This document shows, piece after piece, positions 27,270-36,554 of a stretch of DNA of 64,000 nt. The stretch is from contig NZ_JAELXQ010000005.1 in the NCBI RefSeq assembly GCF_016427605.1, positions 1 to 64,000 of the forward strand, written 5' to 3'. Below the pieces are notes generated by a model. It worked only from the letters and a program-made list of their open reading frames with translations, made no database searches and was not told the DNA's origin. Origin of the DNA: Ochrobactrum sp. Q0168. Its GTDB lineage: Bacteria > Pseudomonadota > Alphaproteobacteria > Rhizobiales > Rhizobiaceae. The number at the start of each line of letters is the position of its first letter. Within the stretch, counting starts at the first letter, position 1. Position numbers and translations under genes: made by a program.

Positions 27270-28196
27270 ATGCTTAGTTTCATAGCCTCCCGTCTCTTCC
27301 GCGCGCTGATCACCGTCTTTCTGGTGATGACCTTTGCCTTCGTGGTGCTGCGCCTGTCCGGCGACCCGGCGCAGATCATGCTCGGTCCCGATGCGCCGCA
27401 GGAATCCATCGATGCCTTCCGCAAGGCATGGGGTCTCGATGAACCAATATGGCTGCAATATCTGTCCTATCTCAAAGGCATATTGAGCTTCGATTTCGGC
27501 ATCTCGATGCGCGACAAGGCGCCGGCTATCGATCTGGTGCTGCAACGTGTACCCGCCACGCTCCAGATCACCATTCCGGCGCTCATCATCAAGCTTTGCC
27601 TCGGCATTCCGGCGGGCGTCTATGCCGCGCTGCACCGTCAGGGCATCGCCGACCGTGGCGTCATTACCCTGTCGATCCTCGGCTTCACTGTGCCGTCTTT
27701 TGTGCTCGGTCTCGTGCTGGTGCTGATCTTCTCGGTACAGCTCGGCGTGTTGCCGTCCGGCGGCAGCGATAAGTGGGTCCACGGTATTCTGCCGACCCTC
27801 ACCATCGCCATTGGCGGCACGGCGGTTCTGGCGCGTTTCTCGCGCCCGGCCATGATCGAAGTGCTGGGGCAACCCTATATCCGCACGGCATCAGCCAAGG
27901 GGATCAGCTGGAACGATGTGGTGTGGAAACACGCTCTGCCCAACGCATCGGTACCGATCGTCACGATTGTCGGCTTTATGGTCGGCGCATTGATTGCCGG
28001 GGCGGTGGTTGTCGAAACCATCTTCTCATGGCCCGGCATCGGCCGGCTTCTGGTGGTGTCGGTCGCCAATCGCGACCTCGCCGTGGTGCAGTGCCTGCTC
28101 CTGATTATCGCGAGCTGCATGGTGATCTCCAATCTCGTTGTCGATGTGCTCTACGGCGTTCTCGACCCGCGCCTGCGCACCAAAGCCGCGCATTGA
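27270..28196 (+). CDS. Opp/Dpp-type ABC transporter permease (DppB-like)
   Basis: 308 residues with six membrane segments. The N-terminus MLSFIASRLFRALITVFLVM and the permease EAA loop (TASAKGISWNDVVWKHALPN) are typical of DppB. The ATG at 27270 with GTGAGG upstream is preferred to a TTG at 27237 inside the previous gene. It is followed by the DppC-like gene after 10 bp. Confidence 0.92.
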   Translation: MLSFIASRLFRALITVFLVMTFAFVVLRLSGDPAQIMLGPDAPQESIDAFRKAWGLDEPIWLQYLSYLKGILSFDFGISMRDKAPAIDLVLQRVPATLQITIPALIIKLCLGIPAGVYAALHRQGIADRGVITLSILGFTVPSFVLGLVLVLIFSVQLGVLPSGGSDKWVHGILPTLTIAIGGTAVLARFSRPAMIEVLGQPYIRTASAKGISWNDVVWKHALPNASVPIVTIVGFMVGALIAGAVVVETIFSWPGIGRLLVVSVANRDLAVVQCLLLIIASCMVISNLVVDVLYGVLDPRLRTKAAH

Positions 28197-28206
28197 GGTG
28201 GACACA

Positions 28207-29082
28207 ATGACCGATACCGCTCTTATCCCCGCCCCTGCCGTCAAGGCGCCAGCACTCATCACGCGCCTGCGCAAGACCATGCCGATGAGCGTCGCCTTTG
28301 CCTGTTTCTGGCTGGGGCTGATGTTGTTCGTCGTGATCTTTGCCGACTATCTGCGGCCCTATTCCATCACCAAGATGGACCTGATGGCGCGGCTTGTTCC
28401 TGTGGGATCACCCGGACATTGGCTCGGCACCGACGAGTTGGGGCGCGATGTCTATTCGCGCCTGATCCAGTCGATCCGCGTCTCGCTGGTCATCGCCTTT
28501 GGCGCGACGATCCTCTCTGCCGTCTTCGGCACATTGCTCGGCTTTCTCGCCGCCCGCTTTCGCGGTTGGGTCGAGCACATCGTGTTGATGCTCGCCGATT
28601 TTCAGGCAGCCCTCCCCTTCATGGTGATGGCGCTGGCCGTCCTCGCCTTCTTCGGCAATTCCATGCCGCTGCTGATCGGCCTGATGGGTTTCTACGGCTG
28701 GGAGCGCTATGCGCGCATCGCGCGCGGCCTTGCCATTTCCGCCGGAGCGCAGGGCTATGCCAGCGCCGTGGTGCAGCTCGGTGCAACACCGTTCCGCGTA
28801 TATTTCCGCCACATCCTGCCGAATGTCGCCTCGACGCTGATCGTCTCGATGACGCTGACATTTCCCGAAATCATCCTGATGGAATCCGGCCTTTCCTTTC
28901 TCGGTCTCGGCGTCCAGCCGCCGGAATCATCGCTCGGCAATATGGTCGGCTTCGCGCGCGAATATCTGACGCGCGCGCCGTGGATCATGCTCGCTCCGGC
29001 GCTGGTGATCGTTCTGACCACTCTTTCGATTTCGCTTCTGGGTGACTGGCTTCGCGACAAGCTCGACCCCACTGTTCAGTAA
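28207..29082 (+). CDS. Opp/Dpp-type ABC transporter permease (DppC-like)
   Basis: 291 residues. The N-terminal OppC/DppC segment (FWLGLMLFVVIFADYLRPYS), the GTDELGRDVYSRLIQSIRVS motif and the EAA-like loop (ATPFRVYFRHILPN) are present. The ATG at 28207 has GAGGTGG upstream. It forms the channel with the DppB-like subunit; the phosphodiesterase gene starts 11 bp after its stop. Confidence 0.92.
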   Translation: MTDTALIPAPAVKAPALITRLRKTMPMSVAFACFWLGLMLFVVIFADYLRPYSITKMDLMARLVPVGSPGHWLGTDELGRDVYSRLIQSIRVSLVIAFGATILSAVFGTLLGFLAARFRGWVEHIVLMLADFQAALPFMVMALAVLAFFGNSMPLLIGLMGFYGWERYARIARGLAISAGAQGYASAVVQLGATPFRVYFRHILPNVASTLIVSMTLTFPEIILMESGLSFLGLGVQPPESSLGNMVGFAREYLTRAPWIMLAPALVIVLTTLSISLLGDWLRDKLDPTVQ

Positions 29083-29093
29083 GGACACAAGAC

Positions 29094-29861
29094 ATGAAAA
29101 AGATTATGGCCCATCGCGGCGCGCGCAACCTTTGGGCGGAAAACTCGCTCACCGGCTTTCGCAACGTTCTGGATCTCGATATCGACAGCGTAGAGTTCGA
29201 CCTCCACCTGACCGATGCCGGGCAGATGCTCGTCATTCATGACGCTTCGCTCGACCGCACCACCACCGGTTCCGGTAATGTGCGCACGCTCGACGATGCC
29301 GGTCGCCGCTCTGTGCGGCTGAAGGACGAACAGGGCACGGTTACCGCCGATCATATCCCCACTTTTGAGGAAGTGCTCGACGTATTCGCAACACGCCCGG
29401 ATGTGCATCTCTATGTCGAGCTGAAATCCGATGCCGATGGCAAGCCCTATAAAGGCCTCGTGGAAAAGGCCGTCGAAATCATCCGCGCCCGCAATATTGG
29501 CGACCATGTCGTGCTGCATTCCTTCGACCGTAGCGTGGTTGAGCGCTGCGCGGCAATCGCGCCGGAAATCGACCGGCTGATGTCGCTCAATGCACAATGG
29601 GTGGAGCGCAATGGCGGGCTGGAAAACTTCTTCCGCAGCGTCGAACCGCTGGTCCGTTATGTCGGCGTGCACCACGAATTGTTTGAAGCCGAATTCGACC
29701 GCATCACGTCGCTGTTTCCCAATGACCGCCTCGGCGTCTGGACACTCAACGACCGTGCGCTGATCGACCGCTGGATGGAGCGCGACGTTGCCTACATCAC
29801 CTCCGACAGCCCCGATCTGGTGATCGCATCGCGTCTGGCGCTGGCTGAAGCTGCGGCCTGA
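29094..29861 (+). CDS. Glycerophosphodiester phosphodiesterase (UgpQ-like)
   Basis: 255-residue cytoplasmic GDPD. Hydrolyses glycerophosphodiesters to glycerol-3-phosphate and an alcohol. Catalytic motifs are visible: AHRGARNLWAENSL (His-Arg, Glu), EFDLHLTDAGQMLVIHD (Glu-Asp and His) and LYVELKSD (Glu). It lacks a signal peptide, so substrate must be imported first. It is 11 bp downstream of the permease gene, which ties it to the transporter. Confidence 0.92.
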   Translation: MKKIMAHRGARNLWAENSLTGFRNVLDLDIDSVEFDLHLTDAGQMLVIHDASLDRTTTGSGNVRTLDDAGRRSVRLKDEQGTVTADHIPTFEEVLDVFATRPDVHLYVELKSDADGKPYKGLVEKAVEIIRARNIGDHVVLHSFDRSVVERCAAIAPEIDRLMSLNAQWVERNGGLENFFRSVEPLVRYVGVHHELFEAEFDRITSLFPNDRLGVWTLNDRALIDRWMERDVAYITSDSPDLVIASRLALAEAAA

Positions 29862-29956
29862 AGCCAGTACAATAACGGTTCTGTCTGCACTTTAGTCCGG
29901 AGGCGAGGCAGAACCGCTTTCATCCCATGCCATCCGGTCAATCCAGGAAATTGATT

Positions 29957-30775
29957 ATGTCCGACCTGCCGCTCCTCGGCGCAGCCGTCCCGCTGTCCTA
30001 TCTCGAAGAAAATCTCGATTTCATCCTGTCGGAAAACCGCGATCTGGAAATCCAGGATTTTGTCCATGTCGCTCTCCTGAAAGCAGACTGGAAGACGCCT
30101 GCCAGCCGCATCAAGATCCTGCTGGACGGCTATAAAGGCCGCCTTGGCATTCATGGTCCTTTCTGGGGTCTGAACTTCTCCAATCAGGATGAAGACATTC
30201 GCAAGATCGTCACTGAGCGTTATCTTCAGGGACTGGGGGTTTGCGAATTCATCGGCGCCACGCAGATGGTGATCCACAGCCCCTATAATTTCTGGACCTA
30301 CAACAATCTCGACAATTTCGTCGAGAGCGGCCAGCAGATCATCGACTATGCTCACGAAACGCTGGCGCCGGTCGTCAAGCGCGCTGAAGAAATCGGCTGC
30401 ACGCTGGTGATCGAAAATATCGAGGATATCGACACCGATGCGCGCTGCCTGCTTGCAGACAGCTTCCAGTCGTCATCGGTCGCCGTTTCGGTCGACACCG
30501 GCCACGCCCATTTCACCTATGGCTCGCTTGGCGCGCATCCGGTCGATTACTTCATCCGCCGCGCGGGCAACCGCCTGCAGCATGTCCATTTGCAGGATGC
30601 GGACGGCCATGCGGATCGTCATTGGGGCATCGGCGAAGGCACCATCCGCTGGCATGGCGTTTTCGCGGCTCTGGCGCAACTGGACAGCAATCCGCGCCTG
30701 ATCCTCGAACTGCGCGACAAGGACAAGATCATGCCATCGGTCAAGTTCCTGCAGGATGCAGGTCTGGCGCGATAA
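29957..30775 (+). CDS. Sugar phosphate isomerase/epimerase-like TIM-barrel protein
   Basis: 272 residues of the xylose-isomerase-like TIM-barrel (AP endonuclease family 2). Metal-ligand candidates are visible: Glu in TLVIENIEDIDTD, Asp-His in VSVDTGHAHF, His in LQHVHLQDADGHADRH, and Glu in LILELRDK. The ATG at 29957 gives MSDLPLLGAAVP, preceded by CAGGAAA. It probably processes the alcohol freed by the phosphodiesterase, for example an inositol or sugar, but the actual substrate is not evident. Confidence 0.82.
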   Translation: MSDLPLLGAAVPLSYLEENLDFILSENRDLEIQDFVHVALLKADWKTPASRIKILLDGYKGRLGIHGPFWGLNFSNQDEDIRKIVTERYLQGLGVCEFIGATQMVIHSPYNFWTYNNLDNFVESGQQIIDYAHETLAPVVKRAEEIGCTLVIENIEDIDTDARCLLADSFQSSSVAVSVDTGHAHFTYGSLGAHPVDYFIRRAGNRLQHVHLQDADGHADRHWGIGEGTIRWHGVFAALAQLDSNPRLILELRDKDKIMPSVKFLQDAGLAR

Positions 30776-30788
30776 GCGCCCTGCTCAT

Positions 30789-30817
30789 GCTTTGAGGGCT
30801 TAACCCGTCCTCAAAGC
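30789..30817. terminator. Bidirectional hairpin between convergent genes
   Basis: GCTTTGAGG (30789-30797) and CCTCAAAGC (30809-30817) form a perfect 9-bp stem. The stop codon of the minus-strand beta-oxidation gene (30800-30802) lies in the loop. The last codons of that gene are therefore part of the hairpin. Confidence 0.6.
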
Positions 30818-32743
30818 TCTTTCAGCCCAATGCATCGGCCCGCCGCGCCAGCGCGGGAACCCATAACCATGGATCATCACCAGATCGATATCGGCGGAAC
30901 GCTGGGCAATGCCTTCTTCCAGAATGCGGGAACCTTCCTCGACCATGGCCGTCATCGCGCGGTCCACGATTTCCTCATCGCTGAAGGCGCGGCGCTCGAT
31001 ACCGGCGCGCTGCGATTCCTCGATGACGATTGCATCGATCAATGCCGAAGGCGTCGCCTTGCCGCCTTCGTAATCATACCATCCGGCATTGGTCTTGCGG
31101 CCCAACCGGCCCGTTTCATCCACGATGCGGTCAGCAATGGCAATGTAGCGAAATCCTGCTTTCGTCTTCCAACCTAGCCGCTTGCGATTAGCATAGGCAA
31201 TATCGAGACCGGAAAGGTCCTGCACCTCATAAGGCCCCATGGCCATGCCGAAGCCGCGCATGGCGGCATCGATCTGGGCAGGCAATGCCCCTTCGATCAG
31301 CATAATGTCGCAGATCTGGCGATAGTGGGTCAAAATGCGATTGCCGATGAAACCGTCGCAAACGCCCGCCAATACGGGGATCTTCTTCATCCGCCCGGCA
31401 AGACGCAAGGCGGTCGCCAGCGTTTCGGGGCTGGTGTCATCAGCACGGATCACTTCCAGAAGCTTCATCACATGGGCGGGGCTGAAGAAATGCAGCCCCA
31501 GAAAGCGCGTGGGATTGCGCACCACTTCGGCAATGCGATTGACGTCGAGATAGGAGGTGTTGGTCGCCAGAATGGTCGTTTCGGGCAAGGCGGCATCGAG
31601 CGCCGTAAAGACTGCGCGCTTGACGTCGATATCCTCAAACACAGCTTCAATGGCTATATCGGCTGCGGGCAATGCGTCATAACCGACATGAAAACGGAAC
31701 CGCGCCACCTGATCCGCTTCGGCTTTTTCCGCCGTGGATTTGCCGCGTGCAACCGCCTCGCCATAGAGTTTGGCGATGTTGGCGCGGGCGCGTGCCGCAC
31801 CTGCCTCATCGGCCTCGACCAGCGCTACATTGATGCCAAGCCCGGCCAGCGCATAGGCTATGGCTGCGCCCATCGTGCCGCCGCCAACCACCACCACTGA
31901 ACGAATGTCCGCGCCACCGGTCTTGCTCTGCCCCATCGCTGCTCGCTCGGCAAAGAATACATGGCGCAAAGCAGCGGCCTGCTCGCTGGTCTTGAGCTCC
32001 AGAAAAACGGCGCGCTCCTGCGCCAGCCCTTCATTCAAAGGCAACGTGCATGACGCCTCGATCAAATCGATGGCCTTTTGCGGCGCGATCTGATTCGGGC
32101 TGCGCTTTGCCGCCTGCTTGCGAGCCGCTTCAATCGCCGCCTTGTCGAGCGCAGGACCACGCAAAGCGCCCGTCGCCGGACGTTCCAGCCAGGAATAGCG
32201 CCGCGCTGCTTCCACCGGATTGTCGGCCAGAGCATCCACAAGGCCGATCTTTTCCGCCTCGGCGGCACCGATCACTTTGCCTTCGGAAATCAGCGACAAC
32301 GCATTTTCCAGCCCGACCAGTCGCGGTAGGCGCTGCGTGCCGCCAGCGCCCGGCACCACACCAAGCGTCACTTCCGGCAGCCCGACCGTTGCCTTTGGCG
32401 TGGCGATGCGCACAGCGCAGGCGAGCGCCAGCTCCAAACCGCCGCCCAGTGCCGCGCCGTTGATGGCGGCGACGACAGGCACTGGAAAAGTCTCTATCCG
32501 ACTGACAATATCCGGCAGATGCGGCGGTTGTGGCGGCGCTGAGAATTCCTTCGCATCGGCCCCGGCCACGAAGGTCTTGCCCGCCCCGGTCAACACCACC
32601 CGCCCGATGCCTGCTGCCTGCGCGCCGTCCAGCGCTGCCATCAGACCTTCGCGTACGGCACGCGATGTGACATTGACGGGCGGATTATCGATGGTGATCA
32701 GCGCAATGCCGTCATCGATGGACAGGTGGACGGGATCGGACAT
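30800..32743 (-). CDS. Bifunctional enoyl-CoA hydratase / 3-hydroxyacyl-CoA dehydrogenase (FadJ/PimF-like), short C-terminus
   Basis: 647 residues. Residues 1-190 or so are a crotonase domain (oxyanion GADAKEF, Glu in LPEVTLGVVPGAGG). The NAD-binding hydroxyacyl-CoA dehydrogenase domain starts near residue 285 (VVVVGGGTMGAAIA) with the catalytic HFFSPAHVMKLLEVI. A second dehydrogenase C-terminal domain reaches MIHGYGFPRWRGGPMHWAE, then stops after ALRTG. Relatives continue about 50 more residues, so the tail seems lost at the terminator hairpin. Last gene of the cyclohexanecarboxylate operon; a role in pimeloyl-CoA beta-oxidation like PimF is inferred. Confidence 0.88.
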   Translation of the reverse strand: MSDPVHLSIDDGIALITIDNPPVNVTSRAVREGLMAALDGAQAAGIGRVVLTGAGKTFVAGADAKEFSAPPQPPHLPDIVSRIETFPVPVVAAINGAALGGGLELALACAVRIATPKATVGLPEVTLGVVPGAGGTQRLPRLVGLENALSLISEGKVIGAAEAEKIGLVDALADNPVEAARRYSWLERPATGALRGPALDKAAIEAARKQAAKRSPNQIAPQKAIDLIEASCTLPLNEGLAQERAVFLELKTSEQAAALRHVFFAERAAMGQSKTGGADIRSVVVVGGGTMGAAIAYALAGLGINVALVEADEAGAARARANIAKLYGEAVARGKSTAEKAEADQVARFRFHVGYDALPAADIAIEAVFEDIDVKRAVFTALDAALPETTILATNTSYLDVNRIAEVVRNPTRFLGLHFFSPAHVMKLLEVIRADDTSPETLATALRLAGRMKKIPVLAGVCDGFIGNRILTHYRQICDIMLIEGALPAQIDAAMRGFGMAMGPYEVQDLSGLDIAYANRKRLGWKTKAGFRYIAIADRIVDETGRLGRKTNAGWYDYEGGKATPSALIDAIVIEESQRAGIERRAFSDEEIVDRAMTAMVEEGSRILEEGIAQRSADIDLVMIHGYGFPRWRGGPMHWAERALRTG

Positions 32744-32754
32744 GGATAGGCTCT

Positions 32755-33525
32755 TTATAAATGAGGATGGAAACCGCCGGAAACGGCCATGATCTCGCCC
32801 GTGACGAAACGGGCCGGCTCCGAAGCGAAATAGGCCACCGCCTCGGCAATCTCCTCCGGCTCAGCCATGCGACGATTATAGGCTCTCGAGACGAGCCGCG
32901 CCGCGTTTTCGGTCGGCATTGTTTGTGTGACGGATGTGCGCGTCAGCCCCGGCGCAACAGCGTTAACGGTAATGGCGGGCGCAAATTCTTCCGCCAGACT
33001 GCGGGTCAGCGAGGCGATGGCCGCCTTGCCCGCCGCATAATCCGCCTGTCCGCCTTCGCCGCCGAACACCACCGATGCAAAGTTGACGATCCTCCCACAC
33101 CCGCGCTCCAGCATGCCCGGCGCAAAGGCGCGGATCAGATGGAAACTGCCCATCAGGTTGAGGTCGAGCGTGGCGCGAAACCGCGCCTCGTCCATCTCAA
33201 GAAACGGCGTGTAAAGCTGCTGCGAGCGGATGCCGCCCACCGTGTTCACCAGCACATCGATACCGCCAAAGGCTTTAAGCGTCTCGGCAGCGAAAGCCTC
33301 GGCTTCCGCCGTGACAGTCACATCGCCGCGCAGCGTGACGATATTCAGTTCCGGGAATTCCGCCGACAACAGCGTGGCGGTTTCGCCAAGCCTTGTGCCG
33401 GAAATATCGGTCAGCGCCAGTTGCCGCGCGCCGTCCGCGACGAGCCGTCGAATGATGGCGCGGCCCATCGGCCCTCCAGCACCTGTTATAACGACACGCG
33501 GTCCGGAGATACGGTTGGCACTCAT
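32755..33525 (-). CDS. Short-chain dehydrogenase/reductase
   Basis: 256 residues. Cofactor loop VVITGAGGPMGRAI, NTVGG in place of the usual NNAG, catalytic Ser in VNFASVVFGG, and YAAGKAA (Tyr-x-x-x-Lys). A 3-oxoacyl reductase or hydroxyacyl dehydrogenase role is likely. The ATG at 33525 lies 5 bp after the ligase stop; a GTG at 33534 overlapping the stop is an alternative. It lies between the CoA ligase and the PimF-like gene, so it probably acts on an intermediate of the same pathway. Confidence 0.88.
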   Translation of the reverse strand: MSANRISGPRVVITGAGGPMGRAIIRRLVADGARQLALTDISGTRLGETATLLSAEFPELNIVTLRGDVTVTAEAEAFAAETLKAFGGIDVLVNTVGGIRSQQLYTPFLEMDEARFRATLDLNLMGSFHLIRAFAPGMLERGCGRIVNFASVVFGGEGGQADYAAGKAAIASLTRSLAEEFAPAITVNAVAPGLTRTSVTQTMPTENAARLVSRAYNRRMAEPEEIAEAVAYFASEPARFVTGEIMAVSGGFHPHL

Positions 33526-33530
33526 TATGG

Positions 33531-35186
33531 TCACTTGCGGTTCCTTTCATATTCCTCGCGCAGCTCGTTGCGCAGCGCAAATTTCTGGATCTTGCCTGAT
33601 GCCGTTGCGGGCAGACGGTCGCGAATCTCCAGACGTTCGGGGAAATATTGCCGCGCCAGATGCTGCGCGCCAAGAAATGAAACCACAGCTTCGAAATCGA
33701 TTGCCTGCCCCGCCTTCGGGACGATGAAAGCACAGGCCCGCTCACCAAGACGCTCATCGGGATAGGCGACAATCGCCACCTGCTGCACGGCGGGGTGCTT
33801 ATAGAGCAGCGCTTCCACTTCGACGACGGGAATGTTTTCCGCGCCGCGAATGATCACATCCTTCGAGCGACCGCAGATGCGGATATAGCCCTGCTCATCC
33901 ATGCGAGCGATGTCGCCCGTGTCGAACCAGCCATCGGCATCGGTATTGTTCCATTGCGGACGCTTTAGATAGCCGACGAAATTCGAGCAGCCGCGCACAA
34001 AAAGTTCGCCCTCATGCCCAGCAGGCACAGGCTTTCCATCGGGTCCGCGTACCTGCAATTCCATACCGGGCAAGGCCGGGCCGTCGGTATGCACCGAACG
34101 CTCGTCCGGGTCTTCCGGCGGCACCACGGACACCGCGCCGTTTTCCGTCATGCCCCAGGCGGAAATCACCTTGGCACCCAGAATGCGGCTGCCGCGCTCG
34201 ACAAGCGGACCCGGAATGGCTGTCCCTGCGCAGAGGAAAATACGCAGGGAAGACGCATCCGTGCCTCCCTCCTCAACTGCCGTAGACAAGTCCATCAGGA
34301 AAGGCGTGGAGGCCATGGTGAAGGTCACGCGCTCTTCCGCAATCACCCTTGCGGCCAGCGCCTTGTCCCAGAGATCGAGCAGGACCATGCGCGCCTGCAG
34401 CATGAACGGCATCAGGAAGCCGTACATAAAGCCGGTCTGGTGCGCCATCGGCGAAGCCATCAGGACGATATCGTTCGCGCCAAGCCCAAGTCGGTCAGCA
34501 TAGGCGACCAGATTGGAATACATCGTATTGGCGGTGTGCATCACGCCTTTCGGCTCGCCGGTCGTGCCGGATGTATAGATCAGCTGGCAGACATCATTGG
34601 CATCGCCGCGCACCGTCAGGGAGTAGTCACGCAGACCCGGCGCATTATCGAATGCAGGGTCCATCAGCAGCGCATCGAAACTATTGTCGCCCGCGCCGCC
34701 CGCCACGATCACATGCTGCAAATCCGGCAAATCGGGCCGCAAACCCTCAGCCATGGCTTCATGGTCGAAATCGCGGAACACCTTCGGCACGACAAAGGCT
34801 TTCACCTCGCCGTGCTTCAGCATGAAGCGCAACTCGTGCTCGCGGAAGATCGGCATGACCGGATTGAAGACGATGCCGAGGCGTCGGCAGGCGATATAGA
34901 GAACCACAAACTCCCATGAATTGGGCAACTGGCAGGCCAGAACATCGTCCTTGCCCAATCCAAGACGCCGCAGCCCCTCCGCTGCGCGCCAGGACAGACC
35001 TTCCATCTGCCTCCAGGTCAGGTCGCGCCGTGCGCCCGAAGACACGGCAATGCTGGTCATCGCCAGCGCATCGGGCTTGGCTTCAAGGCAATCTTCGAAA
35101 TAGTCCAGCAGCGTCTTGCCCGGCCAGAAGCCTTCGGCCTCCATTTTCGCGCGGCGTGGCTCGATCAGCACAGCGTCGAATTTCAT
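33531..35186 (-). CDS. aliA: Acyl-CoA ligase, cyclohexanecarboxylate-CoA ligase-like (AliA)
   Basis: 551-residue AMP-forming ligase. Motifs: LIYTSGTTGEPKGVM (phosphate loop), SAWGMTENGAVSV, GWFDTGDIARMD, GRSKDVIIRGAENI hinge, and the catalytic Lys in ASGKIQKFAL. Family resemblance and its neighbours badH, badI and an aliB-type dehydrogenase point to activation of cyclohexanecarboxylate with ATP and CoA. Plain medium-chain or cyclohexenecarboxylate substrates are possible. It lies 33 bp downstream of the aliB-like gene. Confidence 0.85.
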   Translation of the reverse strand: MKFDAVLIEPRRAKMEAEGFWPGKTLLDYFEDCLEAKPDALAMTSIAVSSGARRDLTWRQMEGLSWRAAEGLRRLGLGKDDVLACQLPNSWEFVVLYIACRRLGIVFNPVMPIFREHELRFMLKHGEVKAFVVPKVFRDFDHEAMAEGLRPDLPDLQHVIVAGGAGDNSFDALLMDPAFDNAPGLRDYSLTVRGDANDVCQLIYTSGTTGEPKGVMHTANTMYSNLVAYADRLGLGANDIVLMASPMAHQTGFMYGFLMPFMLQARMVLLDLWDKALAARVIAEERVTFTMASTPFLMDLSTAVEEGGTDASSLRIFLCAGTAIPGPLVERGSRILGAKVISAWGMTENGAVSVVPPEDPDERSVHTDGPALPGMELQVRGPDGKPVPAGHEGELFVRGCSNFVGYLKRPQWNNTDADGWFDTGDIARMDEQGYIRICGRSKDVIIRGAENIPVVEVEALLYKHPAVQQVAIVAYPDERLGERACAFIVPKAGQAIDFEAVVSFLGAQHLARQYFPERLEIRDRLPATASGKIQKFALRNELREEYERNRK

Positions 35187-35219
35187 GGTTTCCTCCTCCC
35201 AATCATTGTCGGCGCATTG

Positions 35220-36380
35220 TCAGCCGCTGACAGCGGCCCTTCCCGCACGTTCGCGTGCGATGATGTTTTTCATGATATGCGCCGTGCCGTCGCCGATCTG
35301 CAGGCCGAGCACATCGCGCAGGCGCTGCTCGAACGGCAGCTCGTTGGAATAGGCGGCATGGCCGTGGATCAGCAGGCAGGCATGGATCGCCTCATAAGCC
35401 AAAAGCGGCGGCCACCACTTGGCCATGGCAGCCTCGGCCACATGCGGCATGCCCTGATCCTTGAGCCATAGCGCATTGAGCGACAAAAGCCGCGCGGCCT
35501 CGACCTTGGTATCGAAATCGGCAAGCTGATGCGTGATGCCCTGAAATGCCGCCAGCGGCTTGTCGAAGGCCTTGCGTTCCTTGATGTAATCCCACGCTTC
35601 ATCCAGCGACTGGCGGGCCGTGCCAAGACATTGCAGGCCGATCAGCGAGCGCGAGAAATCGAAGCCCTGCATGACCTGCACGAAGCCCTTGCCCTCTTCG
35701 CCGAGCAGATGATCCACCGGCACCCGCACATTGTCGAAGAAGATCGAGCCGCGCCCGATCGCATGCTGACCGACATCGACGAAACGCGTGGTGGAAATGC
35801 CGGGCAGGTCCATCGGCACGAAAATGGCCGAGATGCCGCGCGCCTTGTCTTCCGGCTTGCCGGTGCGGGCAAACACCACTGCGCCCTTGGCCTGATCTGC
35901 CGCGGAGATCGACGTCTTTTCACCGTTAATGACGTAGTGGTCGCCGTCGCGCTCCATCTTGAGGCCAAGATTGGCCGCATCCGATCCGCCACGCGGTTCG
36001 GTCAGCGCAATGGCGAGCATCAATTCGCCCGCGATCAGTTTCGGCAGCCATTCGCGCTTGATCTCGGGATTGGCGAATTTCGCCAATATCTGACCGTTCA
36101 GCGAGGCGAGCACATTGATATAGCCCATGTTGAAATCGCCACGGGCAATTTCCTCAATGATGACGCCGGAATAAAGCGCGCCGGAACCGAGTCCGCCGAA
36201 TTCTTCCGGCAGTTCAGGGGCGATGAGGCCAAGGCTACCCATTTCGCGCACCAGTTCAGGGCCAAAACTGCCGGACTTTTCCCGCGCCTGATAGCCCGGC
36301 GCAAGACGGTCCCTGGCAAACTTGCGGGCGAGGTCGCGCAGGGCGTTGATTTCTTCGGTATCAAAAATGGTCGGATACAT
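35220..36380 (-). CDS. aliB: Acyl-CoA dehydrogenase, cyclohexanecarboxyl-CoA dehydrogenase-like (AliB)
   Basis: 386 residues. FAD flavoprotein with LTEPRGGSDAANL (substrate/FAD binding), YVINGEKTSISAADQA, FDFSRSLIGLQCLG and the C-terminal GDGTAHIMKNIIARERAG. The Asp-Gly-Thr near the end is the usual FAD segment. The ATG at 36380 (MYPTIFDTEE) matches family length; the longer frame runs to 36446. Predicted to oxidise cyclohexanecarboxyl-CoA to the 1-ene. Placement between aliA and badI matches the Rhodopseudomonas arrangement as I recall it. A 174-bp gap separates it from badI. Confidence 0.83.
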   Translation of the reverse strand: MYPTIFDTEEINALRDLARKFARDRLAPGYQAREKSGSFGPELVREMGSLGLIAPELPEEFGGLGSGALYSGVIIEEIARGDFNMGYINVLASLNGQILAKFANPEIKREWLPKLIAGELMLAIALTEPRGGSDAANLGLKMERDGDHYVINGEKTSISAADQAKGAVVFARTGKPEDKARGISAIFVPMDLPGISTTRFVDVGQHAIGRGSIFFDNVRVPVDHLLGEEGKGFVQVMQGFDFSRSLIGLQCLGTARQSLDEAWDYIKERKAFDKPLAAFQGITHQLADFDTKVEAARLLSLNALWLKDQGMPHVAEAAMAKWWPPLLAYEAIHACLLIHGHAAYSNELPFEQRLRDVLGLQIGDGTAHIMKNIIARERAGRAAVSG

Positions 36381-36554
36381 GGCTACCTCACTGACCCAAA
36401 CGTCAACGGGGAAGCCGAAAAGCCCTTGAAGGGCACTGAAATGCACAGCATTGGTCCCTCCTCCCAGATAGACGTCTGCATATGTTTTGTTGTCTGCGCC
36501 GGATATGCGGTGCGCCTTGCACCAGGCGCGCCGACCGGTCTCACTTGGGCCGAC

